Assembly (NCBI GenBank): GCA_963854835.1
Contig: OY978530.1
Coordinates: forward strand, 38,850,251-38,914,250
Length of the DNA stretch: 64,000 nucleotides
Reading direction: 5' to 3'
Origin: Megamerina dolium
Taxonomy: Eukaryota > Arthropoda > Insecta > Diptera > Megamerinidae
In this document: piece by piece, positions 1 to 11,089 of the stretch
Layout of the letters: every line of letters begins with the position of its first letter
How positions within the stretch are numbered: position 1 is the first letter of the stretch
The notes under the pieces: model-generated
The model's database searches: none
Seen by the model: the letters and a program-made list of their open reading frames with translations, nothing else
What the model was told of the DNA's origin: nothing
Position numbers and translations under genes: made by a program

Positions 1-279
1 TTTTGGAGTTGTGCCAAGCAATGCACTGCAACAATCCAGCACTTTCAAAATAAAGTGCTCCGATGCATCGTAAATTCTCCATATTTCTTCAGAAATACCG
101 ATCTCCACCGTGACCTTGGCATACCAATAGTTGGCGAAGTTGCTAAAAAGAATGCCGTTGCTCACATACAACGTTTGAAAACATGTATCAACATTACAGT
201 ATCCAGTCTTCTGCAGGCGGTTGCACTACATAGACGACTAAAAAGGAAAACAGTAGCAGACCTAATGGACAGCGAGTAG
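1..279 (+). pseudogene. Jockey-type LINE, 3' end of RT ORF
   Basis: The plus strand reads into the window in the C-terminal tail of a Jockey-clade ORF2 protein and stops at a TAG. The pattern 'LRCIVNSPYF...IHRDL-type...HRRLKRK' closely parallels the tail of the longer Jockey RT at 51746-53038 (LRIIVNAPWY, NIHRDLN, HRRLKRK). This tail lies after the catalytic RT domain, so no activity can be judged. The upstream part lies outside the window. The following roughly 100 bases look like 3' untranslated sequence. Family placement is firm; the exact family name is not known. Confidence 0.8.
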
Positions 280-410
280 CAAAACAGCTTGTCATTCCTT
301 TTAAAATTTTCCAATCAAATTTGCTTATTAGTACCACTTATTAGTGGTGGCCAAAAGTTACCAAAATATCAACAATCCGTGAATGCAATAAACTTCAAAG
401 ACTGGAGTGA

Positions 411-626
411 CAATCTCTAACCGCGGCTGTGAAATCTTGTCCCACGGCTGCACTAGAGGCTCTGGTAGGACTCGTACCGCTTAACATTCATATTCAAAAA
501 TCAGCAGCAATCAGTGCAATTCGCATGAACCAGCTGAGTTTCCCAACACCAGCTTCAATCATCAAAATTCCGACAATATCAATTCTATCCTTCATTAAAA
601 AGGTAGAGGAGATTCTAAGGTCGTAA
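411..626 (+). pseudogene. R1/LOA-type LINE RT C-terminal scrap
   Basis: An open stretch encodes 'TAAVKSCPTAALEALVGL' followed by 'PLNIHIQKSA'. This resembles the segment just after the RT thumb in R1/LOA-clade LINEs (ITGA-R-T-PTAALE--L-L-PLDI-I). Only about 70 residues remain, and stops follow at once. There is no start, RT core or RNase H. It is a short remnant of a different clade from the Jockey fragment directly upstream. Confidence 0.6.
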
Positions 627-1141
627 ACGGGCTTGGGTACAAAAGATCTCGTTTGGTCGCAGTACCCGTAATACTTGTGGTTGGCCCCCAGAGGTATCAG
701 CTATAGGGCTCATATCCTCTAACAGAGCTTGGTCTGGTTTCGCGTGGTCCACTTGATGAACAAGGATTATGTCCTTGTTCCAATGTCACGCTCTCTTTTT
801 ATTGATTTATTGACCACTTATTAGTATATGTAAAACGCTTCTGTCTATATTTTAAGAATCTTTAATAAAAAAAATAAAAAATAAAAAATAAATGTATTAT
901 TGAAAAAAAATTATTCAAGTATTTATATAATATATTTTGAATAAATATAATTTATAATTATATTTATTGCTGTGATAATTTATGATAATTGCTGTTAAAA
1001 CTTTGTCCATTAACAGTGAGATCTTTGTATTCTAAAGTCTCTAGTTCTGTTCATCTGAAGAGAATACGGATTTTCACACATTCAAAATGACACAAAAAAT
1101 AGGCTTTAATATAGTACTAAAGAATATGCATGCTTATACAT
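627..1141. other. AT-rich sequence, no gene seen
   Basis: The first 170 bases may be decayed LINE sequence following the RT scrap. From about 840 the stretch is A/T-rich with poly-A tracts. No coding potential or RNA gene is visible. Confidence 0.5.
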
Positions 1142-2170
1142 CTATCGATGATATTCGTGAAGTATTAGAAATTTCATAAACTTATTGCTTGTTTTGAATT
1201 GAATAGAATTGAAGAGGTAAGCAGGATTAGAACCAGGGGATTTAGTTAAATAACCATTGTACCCACAATCAGGAACGGTAATGAAAATAGAAGGACAGGA
1301 GAGAGAAAGGGAAGAATAGAAAGAAGCGATAGAGTAGAGGATATTACTCGACCTCAAAATTCCTAGTACTCTTAACGAATTTAAGAAGAGGAAGAGACTG
1401 AACTGTGTTCAGACTCAAAGCAACAACAATCCCAACAATCTCAATCTTGTTCGTGCAAAAGCTGGACAGTGAGAGAGGAAGTGCCCTGTAGTGTACACAT
1501 CCTCTAAACAAAACTGGCGCGTAGGTGATGACACCTACAGTGGCCTTATGATGTCCACAGGTGTTGTGCCCTGTTATGACCCCAGCGGATTTAACCATAG
1601 TTCTGCTCCACCAGACCACAGACGCATACGTTAAAATGAGTCTGATTAGACAGGTGTACATCCAATGCACCATTGCCGGTTTCAAATCCCAAGTTTTTCC
1701 GAAAGCCCTCCTGCACTCCCAGACAACTCTTAGTGTTTTAGAGGTTTTCTGCTCAGCATGAATCTTAAAGAAAGTTTATTATATAGGATGACTCCCAAAT
1801 ATTTAACTTCAGAAGACAGCTGCAAGGTCACTCCTTTTAAGGTTGGCAGAAAGAAGCCATCCAATTTGCGTTTCCTGGTAAAGAGCACAAGTGGATTCAC
1901 AGAGAGAAGCACGAATCGAATCAATGCTCAATCTTGACCAGAACTCTCTGCATTTTAATGCAAATCATTCTTAGTGACCTTCCTGAAATTAGAACACACA
2001 CGTCATCAGCATACGCTTGAACAAGTACACCAAAAATTATGCAACTCAATTAAAAGAGAGTCCACAACAAAGCACCAAAGAAGAGGAGAAAATACACCTT
2101 CTTGGGGTCATCCTCTCTCAACCTCAACCGTGACGTGATCAATTTTTCCCCCCTGTCATAAGCACTTATT
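1142..2170 (-). pseudogene. R1/LOA-type LINE: broken RT and RNase H tail
   Basis: Read on the minus strand, this holds pieces of one LINE protein in order. First comes 'VFSPLLW' (RT motif B region). Next is 'QAYADDV', with the YADD catalytic box at about 2003-2014. 'LSVNPLVLFTRKRKL' and 'EVKYLGVIL' follow at 1730-1924. Then comes 'HWMYTCLIRLILTYASVVWW' and finally a GHNTCGHH/RGC tail that looks like the end of the RNase H-type C-terminus. The pieces sit in different frames, and the sequence between the WW motif and the tail is missing. Positions 1142-1343 are probably 3' untranslated sequence. This is an inactive LOA/R1-type copy. Confidence 0.75.
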
Positions 2171-2859
2171 TCGATAGCATGGAGTAGATCTATCGAGTGA
2201 CGACTTCATCAACACCATTCTGTAGAATATAACTTATGGTATTGCCGGTGTTGTATTGGTATTGAGTAATTTTTCTCCAGAAAGATAAGATGCGTTTGCA
2301 AGTATTTAAATTCAGCTTGGCTCGTCGGTAATTAGGGTTGGTTTTTGCATAGTATCGTCCTTTCATATTCTTGCACCACAGAAAGAAGAAAATAAAAATT
2401 ATGTGCAAATATAATAGAAGCAAAGAAAGAGAAAGAAGAGCAAAAAAAAGCAGGAAAGAAAAGCCTGTTTCTGATAGCCCAGATTGAATTTGTTTAAAAT
2501 TGCTGCACCTGTGCCTCCATGTAATTATGTTGCCATTCCCACCCAACCATGACTTTAAGTACATTATTCGATTTTAAGAAGGATTACTAAAAAGTCCACA
2601 GATTCCCACAACTACCAAGTGAGAAGAGTCATATTATTTGTTTATCACTTCATTTTGCAAAGTTTACACAATTTATTTAAATCTGTAACTCTCATTTAAT
2701 TAGATATAAGGTTAAATATATGGAACATGTGAAAGATTAAAATGAATATATAGAAAATTCATAACGAAGCAATTTATAATACAATTATTCCAGCAATTCT
2801 AAAGTAATACAGACAAAAATGAATAACAAAAAATATTAAATATGGCGTTTTATATATAC
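2171..2859. other. Unassigned AT-rich sequence
   Basis: A 124-codon open stretch on the minus strand (2190-2564) is low-complexity hydrophobic and basic and matches nothing I recognise. The rest is AT-rich. This is the pre-insertion sequence into which the gypsy array at 2864 was placed. Confidence 0.4.
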
Positions 2860-2863
2860 ATAT

Positions 2864-3284
2864 TGTTACGTTTTTATTCTGTGAACGTTTAATTCTATTT
2901 GAATTACCTTGTTCGATCACTGGATTCTGTTAATAATAACTGCAACACTTATTTTGTACAACTATACACTGCAACAACTTATTTAATCAACTCTATTTAC
3001 AATCAACTATTTACTATAACACTTAAATGTACTTGCAACTTTTGCCTCTGTATCAATGTTTTCGCAATCACGTTCGGAATTAGATTGATTCTCACTTCTC
3101 AACACTTGCTCTATTTATACTCTGTTGGCAACACCCCAGAATCTTCCTTTATCGAGATTCTTCTCTTTCTTTCTCGTTGGCTTGTTCTGGTTATTACTTA
3201 TTTCTTTTTGTTGACATTCGTTTCGATGCTGCCAATAGTGTCAGTCCAATAGTGATGAGTAACCAACTATCGATACTCGTTACA
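2864..3284 (-). repeat. Gypsy LTR 1 (3' LTR of left unit)
   Basis: On the plus strand it begins TGTTACG and ends CGTTACA, giving the usual TG...CA ends. It is repeated at 8209-8629 and 11090-11510. A 117-codon plus-strand open frame inside it is identical in all three LTRs and is a by-product of sequence identity, not a gene. Confidence 0.93.
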
Positions 3285-3298
3285 CTGCCCTCCTCTTA
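3285..3298 (-). other. Polypurine tract of left gypsy unit
   Basis: Directly inside the 3' LTR the minus strand reads a purine-rich run (AAGAGGAGGGCAG) ending at the LTR. This is the expected primer site for plus-strand DNA synthesis. The same run sits at 8630-8643 next to LTR 2. Confidence 0.8.
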
Positions 3299-3322
3299 AC
3301 CTTGTTCGTCCCGAACAAGTTT

Positions 3323-6300
3323 TTATACTTCCCCTCGATATGGCGCAAGTCGCTCCAAGTGCACCACTTTAAACTTTGCTCTTTTATTCCAGGCACGTTG
3401 AATACGATACACTACGTCATTTATCTTTGCTATAATCTCATATGGTCCTTCCCAATGAGTCTGTAGTTTAGGGGACAGGCCTTTCTTTCGTTGTGGATTA
3501 TGAAGCATTACAAGCTCTCCTTCATAGAACCCTTTTGAATTCGCTTTCAAGTCATACCTGGCCTTCATCTTATCGCTTATCATCTGCGACCGCTCTCTGA
3601 TGAACTGATGTACTTAATCCAACTGTTCCCGCTTTTCGCTAGTATAATTTCCTTCGGTTGATCTCGTTGGTGTTACAACTCCAAATTTTAAATCAGCTGG
3701 CAGTCTTAACTCGTTTCCAAAAATTGCCATTGCCGGTGTAGTAGCCGTCGTATCATGTTGTGCGCATCTATATGCCATGAGGAACATTGGAATATGTACA
3801 TCCCAGTCTCTTTGGTATTTATCTACGACTTTTCTCAAATATTCCTCCAAGGTACGGTTAAATCGTTCTACCATGCCATCAGATTGTGGATGCAAAGGTG
3901 TTGTACGAGTTTTGTATATACCCAGCATACGGCATATCTCTTGGAATACAACTGATTCAAAATTTCGACCTTGGTCTGAGTGTAACTCCATCGGTACACC
4001 AAAACGAGTAATCCATTGGTTCACGAATACATCCGCAACTGTACTAGCTTCTTGATTTGGAATGGGGTATACTTCAGGCCATTTACTGAAGTAATCTATA
4101 ACCACCAGAACATACTTGTTTCCTGCGTTGCTTATTGGAAATGGTCCAGCTATGTCCACAGCAATTCGCTCAAATGGAGCACCCACGGTGTATTGGTGCA
4201 TCTTACCACGACTTTTCTTAGTGGGACCTTTGGCCATTGCACATTGCTTACACTTCCGAATCCAATCAGTGACATGGTCATGACATCCAACCCAATAAAA
4301 TCGTTTCTTTATTTTCTCGACGGTTTTGGTGATTCCCAAATGCCCTCCACTGGAGGCATTGTAATACTCAGCTATCACTTCATTTATTCTTGCCTTGGGT
4401 ACCACTAGAAGATCATTAGTGATTTTTCCATCTTCACTTTCCCATGTTCGGAATAAACATCCGTCTCGTAAGTGCAGGCTTTGCCACTGCGCCCAGTATG
4501 CCTTTGCTATTGGACTCTCATTAGCCATTTCTTGCCAATCTGGACGTATGCCCTGCTCCTTGTATTCCATAATCTTTACGAGATCTGGGTCGTTCCGCTG
4601 ATCTTCTTGCACTCGTTCGGTGGTCCATGACTCCTCCGGCAATATATTCGTAAGTCGTATGTCGACAATGTGCTCCTTGCTTTCCACTCGAGAACAATGT
4701 TTACATTCCATTTTGCAAGGACGACGAGATAGAGCATCCGCGTTGCCGTGATGTCCTCCTTTACGATGTTCGATGGTAAAATCATAACTCTGCAGCCTTT
4801 CAATCCAGCGCGCCAATTGTCCTTCTGGGTTTTTAAATTGCAATAACCACCTTAGCGCTGCGTGGTCAGTTCGTAGATGAAATGACTGACCGTACAAGTA
4901 TTTATGAAAATACTTTACACATTCCAGTATTGCGAGTAACTCTCTTCGAGTGACACAGTAGTTTCTTTCTGGCTTCGACAGGATTTTACTGTAGTATGCT
5001 ATTACTTTTTCTTGCCCACCTATGATCTGAGAGAGCACACCACCTATTCCATAGCCACTCGCATCTGTGTCCAACACAAACTTTTGACCAGGTACTGGAT
5101 ACGCTAATACTGGTGCTGAACAGAGTCTTTCTTTCAGCTGTTCGAATGCTTTCTGTTGTTCCTCGCCCAACACAAATGGTTTGTTCTTTCTTGTCAACTC
5201 ATGCACACTGCTGGAGATGTTTGCAAATCCAGGAACAAATCGTCTATAGTAGGTGCATAAGCCTAGGAAGCTTCTTAACTCGTGAAGTTTCGACGGAATA
5301 GGCCATTCTTGTACTGCTGCTACTTTCTCCTCGTCGGTATGTACCCCTTCTGTTGTTACTTTATGACCAAGATATTTAACATCTCGCCTGAAGAGTGAAC
5401 ACTTGTTCATATTCAGTTTAAGCCCTGCTGATTGTATACGCTCAAATACTTCTTTCAACTTTTCCAGGTGGTCGTTAAAATCTTTTCCCATCACGATAAT
5501 GTCATCGAGGTACACCAAGCACGTTTTCCAGTGTAGTCCTCTGAGTACACGCTCCATCAAACGTTTAAAAGTAGCTGGCGCATTGCATAAGCCAAATGGC
5601 ATAACTGTAAATTGCCATAGACCATCGCCAATACTGAAAGCTGTTTTCTCTTTGTCCTCCTTACCAAGATCCACTTGCCAGTATCCACTTTGCAAATCAA
5701 GAGTTGAGAACCACTTCGCACCAGATAGTGTGTCCAGAGTGTCATCGATTCTTGGCAGTGGATAGCTGTCTTTTTTCGTAATATCATTCAGCTTTCTGTA
5801 ATCCACACAGAATCGAGTACTTCCATCCTTCTTCTTTACCAGCACAACTGGTGAACTCCATGGACTCGCTGATGGTTCAATAACACCTTGTTTCTGCATA
5901 TCGGAAATCAGCTTAATGGCTTCGTCTCTTTTGGCCAATGGAACTCGTCGTGGTGTTTGACGAATTGGTCTAGAATCACCGGTGTCAATGTGATGCTTCA
6001 CGATGGTTGTTCGTCCTCCAGCTTTTCCATTTGAAGAAAAGATTGAACTGTACTTCTCCAATACTTGTAAAGCCTTTTCTTTTTGCTGTTTGGTAAGCAC
6101 ACCTGCCCATTCCTCCATCTGTGCTTTTATTTCCGCCCTGACAGTTCCTGATCTTCCACTTTTTATCGACGAACCCTTTTTGCAGTCTACTACGGCAGTA
6201 ACTTCCTGGCAATGACCAATCACCATTCCTTTCTTTACAACTGTAGATGTATTAGTTGGATTTAATATTCTCACCGGTACTATTCCACTTTCTTTAGGTT

Positions 6301-6921
6301 CTACTAACGTCCTACCAAGCATGATGTTTTTATTCGTTATTTCTTTATCTGCTTCCACCACCCACAACTTGCCTGTCCCATCATCCACATTCATCTGTGC
6401 CCATATCACCGCTTCTGATTTTGCTGGAACCTCTTGGCGTTGATATGCCAGTGCTCGTTTGATGTTCCCACTACGCTTGTAACCGATGTTCAATGGTAGT
6501 TCGACATTTGCATAGCGCAGTATCCGTTGATTTAAATCTAACGTAAATCCGTTGTCAATCATAAAATCAATACCAATTATTACGTCATCGATGATGTCAG
6601 CCACAATGAATTCATGTTCCCACGTGTAATTTCCAATAGATACTCGTTTCTTTATCTTACCCAGAATTTGTGCATCCTCACCCGTTGCTGTACGCAATTT
6701 TATTCCCATTAAAGGCTCAAACCTCTTTACCAAATCGCTCTTGATTATAGAATGTGATGCACCAGTGTTAACATGAATTCCATATTGTCCAATTTTCCAT
6801 CACTAGTCAAGCTGCTTGGCACACGCTGTAGTTGTGAAATGTGAATGATGGGGCCACCCACTGTTGGAGTCAGTTCACGCCCCGCTGAACTGACTCGATT
6901 TAGTTTAACGATGGATTTGTG
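3323..6921 (-). pseudogene. pol: Gypsy pol: protease, RT, RNase H, integrase
   Basis: The domains run in the usual Ty3/gypsy order. The protease region ends in 'NTGASHS' near 6750-6770. RT carries 'YLDD' at 5501-5512 and 'FCVDYRKLN'. RNase H has 'LDTDASGYG' and 'RTDHAAL'. Integrase has an HHCC zinc finger (HLGITK...CKQC) and the D-D-E motifs 'VDIAGPF', 'HSDQGRNF' and 'MVERFN'. A GPY/F module ('WEGPYEII') lies at 3323-3583. There are two lesions. The frame changes by one base at the protease catalytic codon, where the downstream frame shows NTG instead of DTG. A TAA at 3614-3616 separates integrase from its GPY/F tail in the same frame. RT and integrase otherwise look intact. Confidence 0.93.
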
Positions 6922-8179
6922 TTAGTGGAGCGATCGCTATCCACCTTATTCTCCTTCTTTTGTCTTCCTGGAGAATTGGATCTTGATCGCTTTCGTCGTA
7001 GACGGCAGTCACGCGCCATGTGTCCTGGTTTGTCGCAAATAAAGCACTTACCAGTAAATTTGTTTTCGCGTCGACCTGTTGTTCTTCCTTCAGGCTGCAC
7101 TACAGATTTGAATGCCTGACACACTGCTTCAACCAGATCTGCTGTTTTTGGCGGCTTCAAACGTCAATGCACTACTGACTGTTTCGGCATAAGTATTCCT
7201 TGGTGACATGACTAGGGCACGCTTTGTCTCTCCATCACGTATACCATCTATGAAAGCCTCTATTTTGATTTTTTCGACGAACTCTTTCGAATTACCGGAG
7301 AACGCTAGATGACATAAGCGCTCAATATCGGAAGCGAATTCCTGAAGGCTCTCATTACTCCGTTGCACTCGCGATCTCAATTCCACTCGATGTAATTGAC
7401 TCTTGTATTCATTTCCATATTTTCGCTGGAGTGTGTCCATCAGTGACTGATAGCTACCACGATCTTTCTCTGGTATCATCTGTAACACGTCGGAAGCATT
7501 ACCTTTTAATGCGACTATTAAAGCAGCAGTCTTGTCGTTATCATCCCATTGATTCTTCGAAGCGGTTGTCTCGAATTGAAGCTTGAAGATATTGAATGGC
7601 GTGCTTCCGTCAAATGTTGGTGGCTTTAGTTTGATTGTACTTGAATCTCTAATCACTGATGTGGCTGGCCCATTTATTTTTAGTTGGTTGAGATCGTGCT
7701 GTAATTTCTCGAACTTATCTTCCAAGTCATCTACATGTTCCTTCAGATCCATGATTTTCGATGACGTGTTCTTGTCGAGCCGAACCTTCTTGAATTTCCA
7801 TACGCAATTCAGCCGAATGTTCTTGAAGCTTGTAGTCAATTGTTTTCTGAAATTCTCCCATAGCGTTTTCTTGGCGAGACGCATTTTCTTGTAGCTTCGC
7901 ATTAATTCCTTGCAGTTGCTGCTGCTGTTGTTGCATCATGGATTTCATGAGTTCCATTAGTTGACCACCCGAATCTATTTTGCTCTCTTCCTCAGCGTGC
8001 ACAACTGCTTGTATATCGGCTTTCTCAAAGAACTCATGTTCTTCTACATTAATTCCCTTAGCCTCCGTAGCTTGCCTCAGCCTCACCAGCAGTTCCGCCT
8101 TTGCACCTGATGACGATAGATTCATCTCTACCAACAGCTTTTTAAGCTGGTCCACTTTTAGTTGGTCAATTTTCACCAT
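6900..8179 (-). pseudogene. gag: Gypsy gag with N-terminal SAP domain
   Basis: The start at 8179 opens with a SAP-like motif at residues 5-39 (VDQLKKLLVEMNLSSSGAKA, ending in LLVRLRQA). SAP domains are known as DNA-binding helix-turn-helix modules. A coiled-coil region rich in Q and E follows. The capsid-like part (7129-7755) contains 'FDGSTPFNIFKLQF'. The nucleocapsid knuckle CFICDKPGHMARDC lies at about 7010-7051, with a basic tail. The three parts are in three frames. One-base shifts occur near 7755 and at an A5 run near 7150, so this copy cannot make full Gag without frame changes. The stop is at 6900-6902. Confidence 0.88.
6903..6909 (-). promoter_or_regulatory. Candidate -1 frameshift site GTTAAAC at gag end
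   Basis: On the minus strand gag reads G TTA AAC and then stop TAA. A -1 slip at this heptamer enters the open pol frame, which is open from about 6921 and continues into the protease. Heptamers of the X XXY YYZ type, including GTTAAAC, are known slippery sites in some RNA viruses. The placement against the gag stop is seen; its use is inferred. Confidence 0.5.
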
Positions 8180-8189
8180 CTTTACAGAA

Positions 8190-8206
8190 TCCCACTTCTG
8201 ACACCA
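8190..8206 (-). other. Primer binding site, tRNA-Leu type
   Basis: Two bases inside the 5' LTR the minus strand reads TGGTGTCAGAAGTGGGA. From recalled tRNA sequences this is complementary to the 3' end of an insect tRNA-Leu including CCA. An identical site lies at 11071-11087 beside LTR 3. Confidence 0.8.
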
Positions 8207-8208
8207 AT

Positions 8209-8629
8209 TGTTACGTTTTTATTCTGTGAACGTTTAATTCTATTTGAATTACCTTGTTCGATCACTGGATTCTGTTAATAATAACTGCAACACTTATTTT
8301 GTACAACTATACACTGCAACAACTTATTTAATCAACTCTATTTACAATCAACTATTTACTATAACACTTAAATGTACTTGCAACTTTTGCCTCTGTATCA
8401 ATGTTTTCGCAATCACGTTCGGAATTAGATTGATTCTCACTTCTCAACACTTGCTCTATTTATACTCTGTTGGCAACACCCCAGAATCTTCCTTTATCGA
8501 GATTCTTCTCTTTCTTTCTCGTTGGCTTGTTCTGGTTATTACTTATTTCTTTTTGTTGACATTCGTTTCGATGCTGCCAATAGTGTCAGTCCAATAGTGA
8601 TGAGTAACCAACTATCGATACTCGTTACA
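8209..8629 (-). repeat. Gypsy LTR 2 (shared middle LTR)
   Basis: It has the same 421-bp sequence and ends as LTR 1. It abuts a primer binding site on its left and a polypurine tract on its right, so it acts as the 5' LTR of the left unit and the 3' LTR of the right unit. No target duplication separates the units. Confidence 0.93.
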
Positions 8630-8667
8630 CTGCCCTCCTCTTAACCTTGTTCGTCCCGAACAAGTTT

Positions 8668-10617
8668 TTATACTTCCCCTCGATATGGCGCAAGTCGCTC
8701 CAAGTGCACCACTTTAAACTTTGCTCTTTTATTCCAGGCACGTTGAATACGATACACTACGTCATTTATCTTTGCTATAATCTCATATGGTCCTTCCCAA
8801 TGAGTCTGTAGTTTAGGGGACAGGCCTTTCTTTCGTTGTGGATTATGAAGCATTACAAGCTCTCCTTCATAGAACCCTTTTGAATTCGCTTTCAAGTCAT
8901 ACCTGGCCTTCATCTTATCGCTTATCATCTGCGACCGCTCTCTGATGAACTGATGTACTTAATCCAACTGTTCCCGCTTTTCGCTAGTATAATTTCCTTC
9001 GGTTGATCTCGTTGGTGTTACAACTCCAAATTTTAAATCAGCTGGCAGTCTTAACTCGTTTCCAAAAATTGCCATTGCCGGTGTAGTAGCCGTCGTATCA
9101 TGTTGTGCGCATCGATATGCCATGAGGAACATTGGTATATGTACATCCCAGTCTCTTTGGTATTTATCTACGACTTTTCTCAAATATTCCTCCAAGGTAC
9201 GGTTAAATCGTTCTACCATGCCATCAGATTGTGGATGCAAAGGTGTTGTACGAGTTTTGTATATACCCAGCATACGGCATATCTCTTGGAATACAACTGA
9301 TTCGAAATTTCGACCTTGGTCTGAGTGTAACTCCATCGGTACACCAAAACGAGTAACCCATTGGTTGACGAATACATCCGCAACTGTACTAGCTTCCTGA
9401 TTTGGAATGGGGTATACTTCAGGCCATTTACTGAAGTAATCTATAACCACCAGAACATACTTGTTTCCTGCGTTGCTTATTGGAAATGGCCCAGCTATGT
9501 CCATAGCAATTCGCTCAAATGGAGCACCCACGGTGTATTGGTGCATCTTACCTCGACTTTTCTTAGTGGGACCTTTGGCCATTGCACATTGCTTACACTT
9601 CCGAATCCAATCAGCGACATGGTCATGACATCCAACCCAATAAAATCGTTTCTTTATTTTCTCGACGGTTTTGGTGATTCCCAAATGCCCTCCACTGGAG
9701 GCATTGTGATACTCAGCTATCACTTCATTTATTCTCGCCTTGGGTACCACTAGAAGATCATTAGTGATTTTTCCATCCTCACTTTCCCATGCTCGGAATA
9801 AACATCCGTCTCGTAAGTGCAGGCTTTGCCACTGCGCCCAGTATGCCTTTGCTATTGGACTCTCATTAGCCATTTCTTGCCAATCTGGACGTATGCCCTG
9901 CTCCTTGTATTCCATAATCTTTACGAGATCTGGGTCGTTCCGCTGATCTTCTTGCACTCGTTCGGTGGTCCATGACTCCTCCGGCAATATATTCGTAAGT
10001 CGTATGTCGACAATGTGCTCCTTGCTTTCCACTCGAGAACAATGTTTACATTCCATTTTGCAAGGACGACGAGATAGAGCATCCGCGTTGCCGTGATGTC
10101 CTCCTTTACGATGTTCGATGGTAAAATCATAACTCTGCAGCCTTTCAATCCAGCGCGCCAATTGTCCTTCTGGGTTTTTAAATTGCAATAACCACCTTAG
10201 CGCTGCGTGGTCAGTTCGTAGATGAAATGACTGACCGTACAAGTATTTATGAAAATACTTTACACATTCCAGTATTGCGAGTAACTCTCTTCGAGTGACA
10301 CAGTAGTTTCTTTCTGGCTTCGACAGGATTTTACTGTAGTATGCTATTACTTTTTCTTGCCCACCTATGATCTGAGAGAGCACACCACCTATTCCATAGC
10401 CACTCGCATCTGTGTCCAACACAAACTTTTGACCAGGTACTGGATACGCTAATACTGGTGCTGAACAGAGTCTTTCTTTCAGCTGTTCGAATGCTTTCTG
10501 TTGTTCCTCGCCCAACACAAATGGTTTGTTCTTTCTTGTCAACTCATGCACACTGCTGGAGATGTTTGCAAATCCAGGAACAAATCGTCTATAGTAGGTG
10601 CATAAGCCTAGGAAGCT
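8668..10617 (-). pseudogene. pol: Gypsy pol 3' part, deleted right unit
   Basis: This repeats the left unit from the RT connection ('RFVPGFAN') through RNase H, integrase and the GPY/F tail. A few residues differ from the left copy, for example RAWESEDG against RTWESEDG and WVTRF against WITRF. The TAA between integrase and its GPY/F tail is present at the same place (8959-8961). At about 10617 the sequence jumps directly into gag, so the protease and the RT catalytic core are missing. The unit cannot be autonomous. Confidence 0.92.
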
Positions 10618-11060
10618 CCGGATATTTCTTGAAATCTAATCTCAATTCCTTTTTGTAAATTTTCGATGACGTGTTCTTGGCGAGCCCAATGTTCTTGAAT
10701 TTCCATACACAATTCACTAATAACGCCCTCTTGGCGAGACGAACCTTCTTGAATTTCCATACGCAATTCACTAATAACGCCCTCTTGTCGAGACGAACTT
10801 TCTTGTAACTGTTGCATCATGGTTTTCATGAAATCCATAAGTTGACCACTCGAATCTATTTTGCTCTCTTCCTCAGCGTGCACAACTGCTTGTATATCGG
10901 CTTCCTCGAAGAACTCATGTTCTTCTACATTAATTCCCTTAGCCTCCATAGCTTGCCTCAGCCTCACCAGCAGTTCCGCCTTTGCACCTGATGACGATAG
11001 ATTCATCTCTACCAACAGCTTTTTAAGCTGGTCCACTTTTAGTTGGTCAATTTTCACCAT
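10608..11060 (-). pseudogene. gag: Gypsy gag N-terminus, deleted right unit
   Basis: The start at 11060 gives the same SAP-type N-terminus as the left unit. The coiled-coil that follows has a different repeat structure: 'EIQEGSSRQEGVISEL' occurs as tandem near-copies. The frame runs across the deletion junction and ends at a stop inside pol sequence ('QEISGAS'). It keeps the SAP and coiled-coil parts only, without capsid or zinc knuckle. Confidence 0.88.
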
Positions 11061-11070
11061 CTTTACAGAA

Positions 11071-11087
11071 TCCCACTTCTGACACCA
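11071..11087 (-). other. Primer binding site, right gypsy unit
   Basis: This is the same 17-base tRNA-Leu-type site as at 8190-8206, two bases inside LTR 3. Confidence 0.8.
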
Positions 11088-11089
11088 AT

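Noticed and set aside
2190..2564. 124-codon minus-strand open frame
   Set aside because: Low-complexity and partly hydrophobic, with no match to known families and no supporting context.
2899..3252. 117-codon plus-strand open frame, repeated at 8244-8597 and 11125-11478
   Set aside because: It lies wholly inside the gypsy LTRs and is identical only because the LTRs are. It has no recognisable domain.
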